Assembly (NCBI GenBank): GCA_014763715.1
Contig: JACXUV010000011.1
Span: 1-64,000 of the forward strand
Direction of reading: 5' to 3'
Length of the DNA: 64,000 nucleotides
DNA from: Rhodobacterales bacterium
Lineage (GTDB): Bacteria > Pseudomonadota > Alphaproteobacteria > Caulobacterales > Hyphomonadaceae
Shown: positions 40,949 through 49,151 of the stretch, piece after piece
How positions within the stretch are numbered: the stretch's first letter is position 1
Layout of the letters: every line of letters starts with the position of its first letter
Translations under genes and position numbers: made by a program
Notes under the pieces: generated by a model
What the model was told of the DNA's origin: nothing
The model's input: only the letters and a program-made list of their open reading frames with translations
The model's database searches: none

Positions 40949-41959
40949 TCAGACGGATTCCACGGTCTGCTCAATCGCCCCGAAGATCGAGTGTCCGGCC
41001 TTGTCCAGCATTTCCATGCGGACTGTGTCTCCGGGCTTCATGAACGGGGTCTTCGGCGCGCCGCCTGCAATCGTCTCGATCATCCGGATCTCGGCAATAC
41101 AGGAATAGCCAAGCCCGCCTTCAGAGACAGGCTTGCCCGCCCCGCCGTCGGCATCCTTGTTGGACACAGTTCCCGAACCGATGATCGTGCCAGCGCTGAG
41201 CGGACGAGTCTTCGCGGCGTGGGAAACGAGGCGCGCAAGGCTGAACGTGGCGTCTACCCCGGCATTCGCGCGGCCGAACGGCTCGCCATTATAGTCCACA
41301 TGCAGCGGCAGGTGGATGACGCTGTCCTTCCAGGCATCGCCCAGTTCGTCCGGCGTGACGGCGATTGGCGTGAAAGCGCTCGGCGGCTTCGACTGGAAGA
41401 AGCCGAACCCCTTGGCGAGTTCGCCGGGGATCAGGCCGCGCAGCGACACATCATTGCACAGCATGATGAGCTTGATGTGACCGGCGGCCTCCGCTTCGGA
41501 AACACCCATGGGCACGTCGTCAGTGATAACGGCCACCTCCCCTTCCATGTCACAGCCCCAGGCGACATCGCCGAGCGGGATCGCATCACGGGGCCCGAGG
41601 AAGGCATCCGAGCCGCCCTGGTACATCAGCGGATCGTCATAGAAGCTTTCCGGCACTTCGGCGCCGCGCGCTTTGCGCACCAGTTCAACGTGATTGATAT
41701 AGGCCGACCCGTCCGCCCACTGATAGGCGCGCGGCAGCGGGCTTTCGCAGTCATGCTCGTGGAAGCGGAATGTGGGCACGCTGCCCAGCTCTACCTGCTC
41801 TGCCAGCTGCTGCAGGCGCGGGGCAGCATGCGCCCAGTCATCCAGTGCGGCCTGAAGCGTGGGGGCAATCGAAGCGGCATCCGTGGCGCGCGTCAGGTCT
41901 TTCGAGACAACGACAAGACGCCCGTCACGGGCGCCATTTTTGAGAGTAGAGAGTTTCAT
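40949..41959 (-). CDS. Fumarylacetoacetate hydrolase family protein
   Basis: This 336-residue protein belongs to the FAH superfamily. It has GAAWG-type neighbours replaced by VAWGCDMEGEVAVI near residue 125 and a FCNDVS-like motif, here LCNDVSLRG, near residue 158. GTIIGSGTVSNKD and the ExExxLxx-like metal site follow. Its length and place at the end of the hppD operon fit the short fumarylacetoacetases that cleave fumarylacetoacetate to fumarate and acetoacetate. Other C-C hydrolase activities are possible. It follows the 107-residue membrane protein by 19 bases. Confidence 0.88.
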   Translation of the reverse strand: MKLSTLKNGARDGRLVVVSKDLTRATDAASIAPTLQAALDDWAHAAPRLQQLAEQVELGSVPTFRFHEHDCESPLPRAYQWADGSAYINHVELVRKARGAEVPESFYDDPLMYQGGSDAFLGPRDAIPLGDVAWGCDMEGEVAVITDDVPMGVSEAEAAGHIKLIMLCNDVSLRGLIPGELAKGFGFFQSKPPSAFTPIAVTPDELGDAWKDSVIHLPLHVDYNGEPFGRANAGVDATFSLARLVSHAAKTRPLSAGTIIGSGTVSNKDADGGAGKPVSEGGLGYSCIAEIRMIETIAGGAPKTPFMKPGDTVRMEMLDKAGHSIFGAIEQTVESV

Positions 41960-41978
41960 TTGTTACGACCCTATTGAT

Positions 41979-42302
41979 TCAACTTGAAAGCCAAAAAAGA
42001 AACGAAAGCTGGGCTGGCACAAGCAGGGCTGTGCCTCCAACAAGCAGTTGGAAAGCGCGCCGTCTGGTATGATCTTTCGTTGAGAGCGCCACGCTAAAAG
42101 GCAATCCAACAAACACCGCAAGCGGACCTGCAATATAGATGAGCCAATATGCCCCCAATGCAAAGGGGGATTGAAGCCTGCCCGTGGCGCTACCGCTGAA
42201 GCCGAGACCAAGCGGAGACATCAGAAATGCGAAAGAGACGAGCACAAGTATAGGCGCGCAAAAGTATAGCGCGATTGAGAAAAGCCCGTGGCGGCGCTCC
42301 AT
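41979..42302 (-). CDS. Small membrane protein (107 residues) in the hppD operon
   Basis: The ATG at 42302 abuts the stop codon of the VOC gene at 42303. The 107-residue protein has three hydrophobic segments (about residues 8-28, 48-68 and 85-105) separated by short polar loops. I recognise no family. Its codons are more AT-rich than those of its neighbours, a possible sign of later acquisition. It is translated in the same operon as hppD and the hydrolase. A role linked to tyrosine breakdown is inferred from position only. Confidence 0.65.
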   Translation of the reverse strand: MERRHGLFSIALYFCAPILVLVSFAFLMSPLGLGFSGSATGRLQSPFALGAYWLIYIAGPLAVFVGLPFSVALSTKDHTRRRAFQLLVGGTALLVPAQLSFLFWLSS

Positions 42303-42854
42303 CTAGCTCTCTTCCGCGATTTTTTCGTGCAGCCAGGCGGCGTGGCGGGGGGCTTTTTTGGTGGCGCTCCATTCCTCGATCATCGGTTCAGCAACGGATT
42401 TCAGTTGCGCCATCTGCTCCGGCGTGCCGATGTCGGCGGCAAGCTCGATGCGATGGCCGTTGGGGTCGAAGAAATAGATCGACTTGAAGATGCCGTGATG
42501 CGTCGGCCCCAGTACGTCGAGCCCCATGCCTTCTAGGTGCACCTTGGTCGCCATCAGTTCTTCCAGTGAGCCGACTCGGAACGCGATATGCTGCACCCAG
42601 GCGGGCGTGTTCTCGTCGCGGCCCATGTCCGGCTGCTCTGGCAGTTCGAAGAAGGCCAGCACATTGCCGTTTCCGGCATCGAGGAAAATGTGCATGTACG
42701 GATCATAGGCGCCGGTCGAAGGCACATGGTCTTCCGCGATCGCCAGCTGGAAGTCCATGCCGAGCGCATCGCGATAGAACTCGACCGTCTCCTTCGCATC
42801 CTTGCAGCGATAGGCGACGTGGTGGACGCCTTTCAAATGTGCGGGTGAGGTCAT
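42303..42854 (-). CDS. VOC (glyoxalase/extradiol-type) family protein
   Basis: This 183-residue protein has two VOC beta-alpha-beta-beta-beta units. The predicted metal ligands follow a 2-His-1-carboxylate order: His in GVHHVAY (residues 11-12), His in QHIAF (about 89) and Glu in NGHRIELA (about 138). This is the ligand pattern of glyoxalases, extradiol dioxygenases and HPPD-like enzymes. The reaction cannot be told from sequence. It overlaps the 75-residue gene by four bases (ATGA) upstream and abuts the 107-residue gene downstream, in the hppD operon. Confidence 0.82.
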   Translation of the reverse strand: MTSPAHLKGVHHVAYRCKDAKETVEFYRDALGMDFQLAIAEDHVPSTGAYDPYMHIFLDAGNGNVLAFFELPEQPDMGRDENTPAWVQHIAFRVGSLEELMATKVHLEGMGLDVLGPTHHGIFKSIYFFDPNGHRIELAADIGTPEQMAQLKSVAEPMIEEWSATKKAPRHAAWLHEKIAEES

Positions 42855-43078
42855 TCAAAATCCTCCACAGGTATGGACTTATCTGGAAAGAATCGTCTGG
42901 CGGTCAGAATCCCCGCGAGGCTTCCGATGCCCACAAATATGGCGGACTTCAGTTCAGAGCTGATCGGTAAAGACAGGAAATAGTTGTCCACCAAGTATAG
43001 AGCCGTCATCACGACACCCATCACACCGCCGAATACGAACCGGCTTCTCGGGTCTCTTTTCACATCCGGCTTCGTCAT
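42851..43078 (-). CDS. Small membrane protein (75 residues) in the hppD operon
   Basis: The start at 43078 is preferred; the longer open frame to 43243 runs over the 66-residue gene in another frame. The 75-residue product has a basic start (MTKPDVKRDPRSRF), one hydrophobic segment at about 14-33, a second at about 42-58, and an acidic tail. No family is recognised. It starts 16 bases after the 66-residue gene and its stop codon overlaps the VOC start as ATGA. The tight linkage supports a real gene, but its role is unknown. Confidence 0.7.
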   Translation of the reverse strand: MTKPDVKRDPRSRFVFGGVMGVVMTALYLVDNYFLSLPISSELKSAIFVGIGSLAGILTARRFFPDKSIPVEDFE

Positions 43079-43094
43079 CAGCGAGTATCTCCCT

Positions 43095-43295
43095 TCAGTC
43101 TTTTGCGGCGTTCTTGGCGCGCCGCCATGCATTGAACCAGCTGCCGATCCCGAGGCCGAGCGTGACGCCCGGAATGGCCGGGGCGGATATGACGCCCATG
43201 CGCCACAGGATGACGCCCACAACCGTTCCGGCGACAGCCCCAATCAGGCCTTCGCCGGCTGGCGACAGCTGAACTTTCTTTTTCGGCTCGCTCAT
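43095..43295 (-). CDS. Small membrane protein (66 residues) in the hppD operon
   Basis: The ATG at 43295 overlaps the hppD stop codon by four bases (ATGA). The 66-residue product has a Lys-rich start, a Gly-rich hydrophobic stretch with a glycine-zipper look ([16 protein letters not shown], about residues 16-31), a second Gly-rich segment at about 38-52, and a basic end. I recognise no family. The overlap with hppD is the strongest evidence that it is expressed. Its function is unknown. Confidence 0.7.
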   Translation of the reverse strand: MSEPKKKVQLSPAGEGLIGAVAGTVVGVILWRMGVISAPAIPGVTLGLGIGSWFNAWRRAKNAAKD

Positions 43296-44383
43296 GCGTC
43301 CTCTTCGACCTTCAATGCACCTCGCTGGATCTGGTCACGTTCCATGGATTCAAACAAGGCCTTGAAGTTGCCTTCGCCGAAGCCTTCCTTGTAGTCGCCC
43401 TTGCGCTGGATGAACTCAAAGAAGACCGGGCCGATCTGGGCCTGGGCAAAGATCTGCAGCAGGAGGCGCGGCTGGCCGCCTTCGGTCGTGCCGTCGAGCA
43501 GCAGGCCGCGGGACTTCAGCCCCTCGACGTCTTCGCCATGGCCCGGCAGGCGCTCGTCCAGCATCTCGTAATAGGCCGCCGGCGGCGCCGTCATGAAGGG
43601 CACGCCCTTCTGCTTCAGGCTGTCATAGCAGGCATAAAGGTCGTCGCAGATGAGGGCGATGTGCTGGATGCCTTCGCCGTTGAACTCCCGCAGGAATTCC
43701 TCAATCTGGCCGCCGCCGCCCTTGCCTTCCTCGTTCAGCGGAATGCGGATCTTGCCATCCGGCGCCGTGAGGGCCTTGGAGGTCAGGCCCGTATACTCGC
43801 CCTTGATGTCGAAATAGCGGATTTCGCGGAAATTGAAGAGCTGTTCGTAGAAGTCAGCCCAATACTTCATGCGGCCGCCATAGACATTGTGCGTCAGGTG
43901 GTCGATCAGCTTGAAGCCTGCGCCGACAGGGTGCTTCTCGACATCCGGCAGATATTCGAAGTCGATGTCATAGATGTCGAGCCCGTCGCCATAGCGGTCG
44001 ATCAGATAGATGATCGAATTGCCAATGCCGCGGATGCCGGGAATGTGCAGCTCCATGGGCCCGGTCTGGACGTGCACCGGCTCTGCCCCCTGCTCCAGCA
44101 GGTGGGCATAGGCCTTGCGGGCATCACGCACGCGGAAGCCCATGCCGCAGGCAGACGGGCCATGCTCGCGTGAGAAATACCATGCCGCCGATTTCGGCTC
44201 GTAATTGGTGATCAGGTTGATCCCGCCCTGACGCCACAGCTCGACATCCTTGGAACGGTGACGGGCAACTTTCGTGAAGCCCATGGTTTCAAAAACCGGC
44301 TCCAGCATGCCTTTTTCAGGGGCCGAAAACTCGATGAATTCAAAACCGTCGAGGCCTGCAGGGTTGTCAAACAGGTCTGCCAT
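43292..44383 (-). CDS. hppD: 4-Hydroxyphenylpyruvate dioxygenase
   Basis: HppD converts 4-hydroxyphenylpyruvate to homogentisate, the second step of tyrosine breakdown. The start at 44383 has GGAGAG ahead; the 44422 codon falls in the promoter region. The 363-residue protein has the three iron ligands His162 (DHLTHNV), His241 (QHIAL) and Glu323 (FFEFIQR), and two VOC-type domains. It is the first gene of a six-gene operon whose members overlap or nearly abut. It is divergent from a MarR gene, and a palindrome lies between them. Confidence 0.95.
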   Translation of the reverse strand: MADLFDNPAGLDGFEFIEFSAPEKGMLEPVFETMGFTKVARHRSKDVELWRQGGINLITNYEPKSAAWYFSREHGPSACGMGFRVRDARKAYAHLLEQGAEPVHVQTGPMELHIPGIRGIGNSIIYLIDRYGDGLDIYDIDFEYLPDVEKHPVGAGFKLIDHLTHNVYGGRMKYWADFYEQLFNFREIRYFDIKGEYTGLTSKALTAPDGKIRIPLNEEGKGGGGQIEEFLREFNGEGIQHIALICDDLYACYDSLKQKGVPFMTAPPAAYYEMLDERLPGHGEDVEGLKSRGLLLDGTTEGGQPRLLLQIFAQAQIGPVFFEFIQRKGDYKEGFGEGNFKALFESMERDQIQRGALKVEEDA

Positions 44384-44414
44384 GGGTTCTCTCCCTATTG
44401 CGATAAATGAATTT

Positions 44415-44430
44415 AGTTTCATATGTAACT
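44415..44430. promoter_or_regulatory. Candidate MarR operator between hppD and the MarR gene
   Basis: AGTTTCATATGTAACT matches its own reverse complement at 14 of 16 positions. It lies in the 84-base gap between the divergent starts of hppD and the MarR gene, 32 bases from the hppD start and 38 from the MarR start. Sixteen-to-twenty-base AT-rich palindromes in such gaps are typical MarR sites. That it is bound by the adjacent regulator is inference. Confidence 0.6.
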
Positions 44431-44467
44431 ATTTGATGCCCACAAGGCAAGCCTGAATGGACCCGCC

Positions 44468-44935
44468 ATGCCTGAGCCCTCCCGTACGCCCCAGCTCCAC
44501 CTGCGTGAATTTCTGCCCTACCGCCTGTCCGTCCTGTCCAACACGATCTCGCGGCGTATTGCGGAGCTGTATGACCGCGAATTCGGGCTGACGATCTGGC
44601 AATGGCGCGTCATGGCCGTCACGGGCGATGCCCCTGGCATCAGCGCAACGGACATTGGCCAGCGCACGGCGATGGACAAGGTCGCCGTCAGCCGCGCGGT
44701 CGCAGGCCTGATCGAGGTTGGCTATCTGGAGCGCAAATCGTCCGAGGAAGACGGACGGCGGTCAAAGCTGTACCTCACCCCGGCCGGGCAGTCCGTGTAC
44801 GATGAGATCGTGCCCATGGCGATTGCGGAAGAACAAGCGCTGGAGGCTGTGCTGACACCGGAAGAGCGCGTGGAACTCACCCGCCTGATGGAAAAGCTCG
44901 CCAGCTCCGCCTCCCCCGGGCGCCCGCTCTGGTGA
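44468..44935 (+). CDS. MarR-family regulator, likely controlling hppD
   Basis: The 155-residue protein has the MarR winged helix: REFGLTIWQWRVMAVTG as the dimerisation/lead helix, ISATDIGQRTAMDKVAVSRAVAGL as the DNA-recognition region (about residues 57-80), and a wing with SSEEDGRRSKLYLT. A C-terminal helix for dimerisation closes it. It is divergent from hppD, so it likely controls the tyrosine operon in response to a pathway intermediate, in the manner of HpdR/HmgR-type regulators. It converges with the permease gene that ends at 44936. Confidence 0.9.
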   Translation: MPEPSRTPQLHLREFLPYRLSVLSNTISRRIAELYDREFGLTIWQWRVMAVTGDAPGISATDIGQRTAMDKVAVSRAVAGLIEVGYLERKSSEEDGRRSKLYLTPAGQSVYDEIVPMAIAEEQALEAVLTPEERVELTRLMEKLASSASPGRPLW

Positions 44936-46765
44936 TCAGACAGGCTCCAGCGGCCAGAAGATCGGGATGACCCACATTCCCACAAGGAACATGACCAGGT
45001 TCAGCGGCAGGCCGATCTTGAGGAAGTCTGTGAATTTGTAGCCGCCTGCCGTGTAGACCAGCGTATTCGTCTGATAGCCGATCGGCGTCGCGAAACTTGC
45101 ACTGGCGGCAAACATGATGGCGACCACGAAAGGCCGCGGATCGATGCCAAGGGAGTGGCCGATCCCGATGGCAATCGGCGTCAGCAGAATGGCCGTCGCA
45201 TTGTTGCTCATGATTTCGGTCAGGATCATCGCGAACAGGTAGACGATCGCGAGCGTCGCCCTTGGGCCCAGCCCTTCTGTCAGGCCGGAAAGCTCACCCA
45301 CCAGAAGATTGGCCGCCCCCGTCTTTTCCATGGCTGCCCCAAGCGCCAGCATGCCGAAAATAAGCATCAGGATATCCCAGCGAATGGCCTGATAGGCTTC
45401 CTGATGGTTGAGGCAGCCCAGCGCGACAACGAGGGTCGCCGCCATCAGCGCCAACCCGGCAATCGGGAACACGCCCAGCGCCGCCAGCGCCATGACCAGC
45501 AGCACGGCCGCAACAGCGATCGGCGCCTTGTCACGGCGGATGGCGCGATCCGTGGACTCGGTCAGATTGTTCAGCATGCCATCGTCAAACATCGCGCGCA
45601 TGCCGCGTGGCGGGCCTTCCAGCAGCACGGTGTCGGCCACTTCGAACCGCAGATCTTCCATCCGCTGGGTCAGGTTCTCGCCCCGGCGGTGGATGGCCAG
45701 AACGTAGACGCCATAGAGGCGGGCAAGGCCAAGGCCCGTCAGGCGCCGGCCGACAAGACGCGATTGCGGCCCGATCACACCTTCCACAATCACGGTCTCA
45801 CTTGTCTGGATCGGCTCGAACGCCGGACGCTTGTCAGCAGCCGCCCCGATCGCGACATTGCCGGCTTCTTTCAGGGTCAGCATTTCCGACACCGGTGAGC
45901 GCAGCACAATCCGGTCACCCGGTTGCAGGACGATGGATTTGAGATTTGCGCGTAATGAAAGCCCTTCGCGGAACACATCGATGACGCTGAAGCCCTTCGA
46001 TGCAGTGAAGCCCGTTTCGGCAAGTGTCTTCCCGACAAGCTCTGAATCGATGGGGATGAGGATCTGCGCGATGAACCGCCGCCGCGTTGCATCCGGCAAC
46101 AGGCCAGCCAGAGACTCCCGGACAGGCAACAGCAAGGGTCCGGCAATGGCCATGTAAGCCGCCCCGGCAAGCGCCATGATCGCGCCTGCCCCGGTGATTT
46201 CAAACATGCCGAAGGGGGCAAGCCCCCCGTCCTGCGCCACACCATCCACCAGGATGTTGGTGGACGTTCCAAGCAGCGTTGTCGTCCCCCCGAAGATCGA
46301 CGCGAACGAAAGCGGGATCAGCAATTTGGACGGGGCAATATTGATCGTGCGGGCCAGCTGGATCGCGACAGGGATAAGGATCACGACGACTGGCGTATTG
46401 TTGATGAACGCCGACAGGACGATCACGCCCAGCATCATGGCCAGGATTGCGATCAGCGGCGTCACATGCCGGGAAAGCTGCGATATGCCCCGCCCGGCTG
46501 CACCGATTACCCCCGTCCGCTCCAATGCCGCCGACAACACGAACATGGCCCCGATCGTGATGGGGGCCGGATTGGAGAAAACGGTCAGGACTTCCTTCAC
46601 GGTGAGGATCTGCGCCGCCATGACCGCGCCAAGCGCCATCAGGGCCACGACATCGGCGGGAAGCTTCTCCCGGACGAAGCCGAAGAACACCACAGCGACC
46701 AGTACCAGCACAAAACCGATCTGGACCGGCTGGGAGGTCAGGAATTCAACAACTGACGCAAACAT
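44936..46765 (-). CDS. SLC13/DASS-type permease with two RCK_C domains
   Basis: This 609-residue inner-membrane protein has about eleven spans of the CitMHS/SLC13 type, including the conserved FINNTPVVVILIPV segment near residue 115 and a matching SNNATAILLTPIAIG in the second half. Two cytoplasmic RCK_C/TrkA_C domains sit in the middle (about residues 205-375). This layout is common in bacterial sodium:dicarboxylate/sulfate carriers. The substrate is unknown; a sulfate or C4-dicarboxylate role is possible. It is transcribed alone. Confidence 0.9.
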   Translation of the reverse strand: MFASVVEFLTSQPVQIGFVLVLVAVVFFGFVREKLPADVVALMALGAVMAAQILTVKEVLTVFSNPAPITIGAMFVLSAALERTGVIGAAGRGISQLSRHVTPLIAILAMMLGVIVLSAFINNTPVVVILIPVAIQLARTINIAPSKLLIPLSFASIFGGTTTLLGTSTNILVDGVAQDGGLAPFGMFEITGAGAIMALAGAAYMAIAGPLLLPVRESLAGLLPDATRRRFIAQILIPIDSELVGKTLAETGFTASKGFSVIDVFREGLSLRANLKSIVLQPGDRIVLRSPVSEMLTLKEAGNVAIGAAADKRPAFEPIQTSETVIVEGVIGPQSRLVGRRLTGLGLARLYGVYVLAIHRRGENLTQRMEDLRFEVADTVLLEGPPRGMRAMFDDGMLNNLTESTDRAIRRDKAPIAVAAVLLVMALAALGVFPIAGLALMAATLVVALGCLNHQEAYQAIRWDILMLIFGMLALGAAMEKTGAANLLVGELSGLTEGLGPRATLAIVYLFAMILTEIMSNNATAILLTPIAIGIGHSLGIDPRPFVVAIMFAASASFATPIGYQTNTLVYTAGGYKFTDFLKIGLPLNLVMFLVGMWVIPIFWPLEPV

Positions 46766-46854
46766 TGCACGTAGGCCTCTTCATACCTGCACCGTTCTAC
46801 CTTACCGGACGAAAGGGAAACAATCAGCGGAATTCAATGCAGAGATAAGCTTTG

Positions 46855-47832
46855 TCAGGCACGCCGGCGGCGCACGCTGAGACTGCGGGCAACATCCGAA
46901 TCTTCTTCGAGCGTGAACCGTTCCACCAGCCGGGCGATGAAGGCCGAGAGCGCATCGCGCACCTCATACGGTGCTTCCATGGGAAGGAAGTGAGAGGTGC
47001 CACGCACCCCTTTCATCATCAGCGCCTGGTTCATCAGGATCATCTGTGCCCGAACCTTCGGGCTGATGACGGAAGACCGGTTCGGACGCAGGACAATGAT
47101 GGGAATCTTGTGCTTGCGAACTTTCTTCAGCGCATGCCATGGCCGGTTGCGCTGAGCCGCGAAGGTGGCCGCTTCCCATTTCGGTTCGCAGGTCAGGCGC
47201 CAGGTCTGGTTCTCTGTGTCCGCGCCATTGTGATCAATCCGTTCTATGCCGTCGAGCAGGTAATCCGCCAGGAAGGGTTCCCGCCATGAGGCGAATGCCC
47301 CCCGGCCTGTGTAGGATTCCAGCGCACTCCGGAAACTCGGAAACTCGGCCCGGCGCTTCTTTGCACCGCGCGCAAGGGAATTGCGATGAGCGATCCAGGA
47401 AATCGGCGGAAAAACATGTTTCCAGAAATAAAAGACGCGCGGCAGGATAACCGGATCGGCCAGAACGAGGCCTTTCACGAGGTCCGGCCGCTTGCCGGCA
47501 ACCAGCAGCGCCACGGTCGCGCCCATGGAATGGCCGCTCAGCACCACGCCATGCGGGGCTTCCTTTTCCAGCCACTCGATCACGTCATCCCGGTAACGGT
47601 GCCATGACTTCATGCGGCCGGGCTTTGCCTGCATCGTCGAGCATCCATGCCCACGCATGTCGAGCGCCGCGACGCGCTGCCGCAAGCCCAGCGGCGCCAG
47701 CAGCGACTGATACGTCATCGCATTGAACCCTGTCGCGTGAATCCAGACAGCCGCAAACGGTTTGATCGGATCACCGAACTCGATACCGGCCAGCTTGCCG
47801 CCGGTTTTCATCTCGGTTGTAAATCGACGCAT
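46855..47832 (-). CDS. Alpha/beta hydrolase
   Basis: The 325-residue protein has the alpha/beta-hydrolase fold with the nucleophile elbow SGHSMGA (Ser at about residue 99). The oxyanion-hole region WIHATGFNA is near residue 33, and TSHFLPMEAP supplies a likely catalytic His near residue 281. RGHGCS follows the usual DMRGHG pattern. Its C-terminus is basic. No signal peptide is seen. Its ATG overlaps the stop codon of the DUF4197 gene by one base (TGATG), so the two are one operon. The substrate is unknown. Confidence 0.88.
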   Translation of the reverse strand: MRRFTTEMKTGGKLAGIEFGDPIKPFAAVWIHATGFNAMTYQSLLAPLGLRQRVAALDMRGHGCSTMQAKPGRMKSWHRYRDDVIEWLEKEAPHGVVLSGHSMGATVALLVAGKRPDLVKGLVLADPVILPRVFYFWKHVFPPISWIAHRNSLARGAKKRRAEFPSFRSALESYTGRGAFASWREPFLADYLLDGIERIDHNGADTENQTWRLTCEPKWEAATFAAQRNRPWHALKKVRKHKIPIIVLRPNRSSVISPKVRAQMILMNQALMMKGVRGTSHFLPMEAPYEVRDALSAFIARLVERFTLEEDSDVARSLSVRRRRA

Positions 47833-48578
47833 CAGCCGCGGTTCCCGAATACGCGCCGCAGCAGCTCCGTCGTCCGCGCCACCGGGTTCTCCCGGATCTT
47901 CTTCTCTTCCTCCGCGACATAGAGGAAGATGCCGTCCAGGCCATAATCGACCGCATGCGTCGTCAGGTCTGCCTGCAGGCTGGAAGTGATACCGCCAACG
48001 CCATATTGCGACGCGACATTTTCCATCGCCGTGAATGCACCGGACTTCGAAAGCGCTTCACGGGCATAAGGGGTGAAGGCTGTCCGCAGCTGTGTTTCCG
48101 TCCTGGATCGCAGGTAGTCCGTCGCAGCGGTGTCGCCGCCATTCAGAATGTTCAGCGCGTCATTGATCGTGATGTTGCGAATGGCCCCCAGGATCAAGGC
48201 CTGGGCCTCGGGAACAGAAGCTTCTGCAGCGCGGTTCATGCGCAGTTCAAGATCGTCGAGCGGGCCGCTCGCCCCCACCTTCGCCAGGTTCGACTGGATG
48301 GACCGATATGTCTTGGGCAGCGGGATCCGGATCTTCGGATCACCATAATAGCCATTGGTTTGACCAAGCTGGTTGGCGACAAGGTTGGTGCCAACGGTCA
48401 GCGCCTCTCGCAGGCCGGCATCGATCTCGGCCGTGGTCAGCGTTCCCTGGGAACCGGATGAGGGAACAGAAGCGAGAACCTCTCCGAGAACACGGCCAAA
48501 CTCACCGCTGGTGCCTGTTTCAGCACATCCCGCCGTGAGAAGCGCAAGGCTCAGCGCTCCCAGCATTCTTCGGTTCAT
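47832..48578 (-). CDS. DUF4197 lipoprotein
   Basis: The ATG at 48578 is used; the codon at 48581 is TTG. The 248-residue protein has a lipoprotein signal with lipobox LTAGC (Cys at about residue 18). The rest fits DUF4197: AGLREALTVGTNLVANQLGQ near residue 55, ITINDALNILNGGDTAATDYL near residue 138, and a conserved C-terminal VDYGLDGIFLYVAEEEKKIRENP. No function is established for the family. GAGGG lies ahead of the start. It is coupled to the hydrolase gene downstream. Confidence 0.9.
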   Translation of the reverse strand: MNRRMLGALSLALLTAGCAETGTSGEFGRVLGEVLASVPSSGSQGTLTTAEIDAGLREALTVGTNLVANQLGQTNGYYGDPKIRIPLPKTYRSIQSNLAKVGASGPLDDLELRMNRAAEASVPEAQALILGAIRNITINDALNILNGGDTAATDYLRSRTETQLRTAFTPYAREALSKSGAFTAMENVASQYGVGGITSSLQADLTTHAVDYGLDGIFLYVAEEEKKIRENPVARTTELLRRVFGNRG

Positions 48579-48735
48579 CAACTTGCACCCTCACTTTGGC
48601 CCCCGCCCCGGGACTCGCAACCGAGCCTACAGGAGCAGCCAGTGGAATTGAAGCCACACCAGCAGGCGCACTGCATCAAAGCCTGACCTTACGAACTTGT
48701 CACGCGCCTCGATCAAAAACTTCATTGACCACGAG

Positions 48736-48757
48736 TGTAGTCACAACTATGACCACA
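48736..48757 (+). promoter_or_regulatory. Candidate BlaI-type operator
   Basis: TGTAGTCACAACTATGACCACA at 48736-48757 matches its own reverse complement at 16 of 22 positions, and a related GTAGTC half recurs at 48761. It lies 31 bases before the BlaI-family start. BlaI/MecI operators are dyads with a TGTAGT/ACTACA-like core. Autoregulation by the adjacent repressor is therefore likely but unproven. Confidence 0.55.
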
Positions 48758-48788
48758 GACGTAGTCGCACCGGGAGGGAGTCCCAGAG

Positions 48789-49151
48789 ATGAAAATTTCA
48801 GCCGCCGAACTCGATGTGATGAGTGTGCTCTGGCAGACGCCGGGCCTTGCCGCGTCGGATGTTCACGAGGCGCTCGGTGATGAAAAGGACTGGACCAGCC
48901 GGACAGTGAAAACGCTGCTGGCGCGCCTCGTAGAAAAAGGCGCCCTCCGCACAGAGGAGGATGGCCGCCGTTACCTCTATTACCCGATCATCGAGGAAGG
49001 TGCGTACAAGGCCAAGGCCGCCAGCCAGTTTGTCGATCGCGTGTTCTCCGGACGCGCGGCCCCTCTGGTTGCCCACCTCGCCGACACACGGGGCCTGACA
49101 CCGGAAGACATCGAAGAACTTGAACGCCTGCTGGGGGATCTGAAGAAATGA
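48789..49151 (+). CDS. BlaI/MecI/CopY-family repressor
   Basis: This 120-residue protein matches the BlaI/MecI family: a winged helix with ISAAELDVMSVLWQTPGLAASDVHEAL, then WTSRTVKTLLARLVEKGAL as the recognition helix (about residues 35-53). A wing with GRRYLYYPII and a C-terminal dimerisation helix follow. A GGGAGGG ribosome binding site precedes it. Its stop codon overlaps the M56 protease start by four bases (ATGA), so the two are a repressor-protease pair. In the known systems the protease inactivates the repressor on a signal. Confidence 0.93.
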   Translation: MKISAAELDVMSVLWQTPGLAASDVHEALGDEKDWTSRTVKTLLARLVEKGALRTEEDGRRYLYYPIIEEGAYKAKAASQFVDRVFSGRAAPLVAHLADTRGLTPEDIEELERLLGDLKK

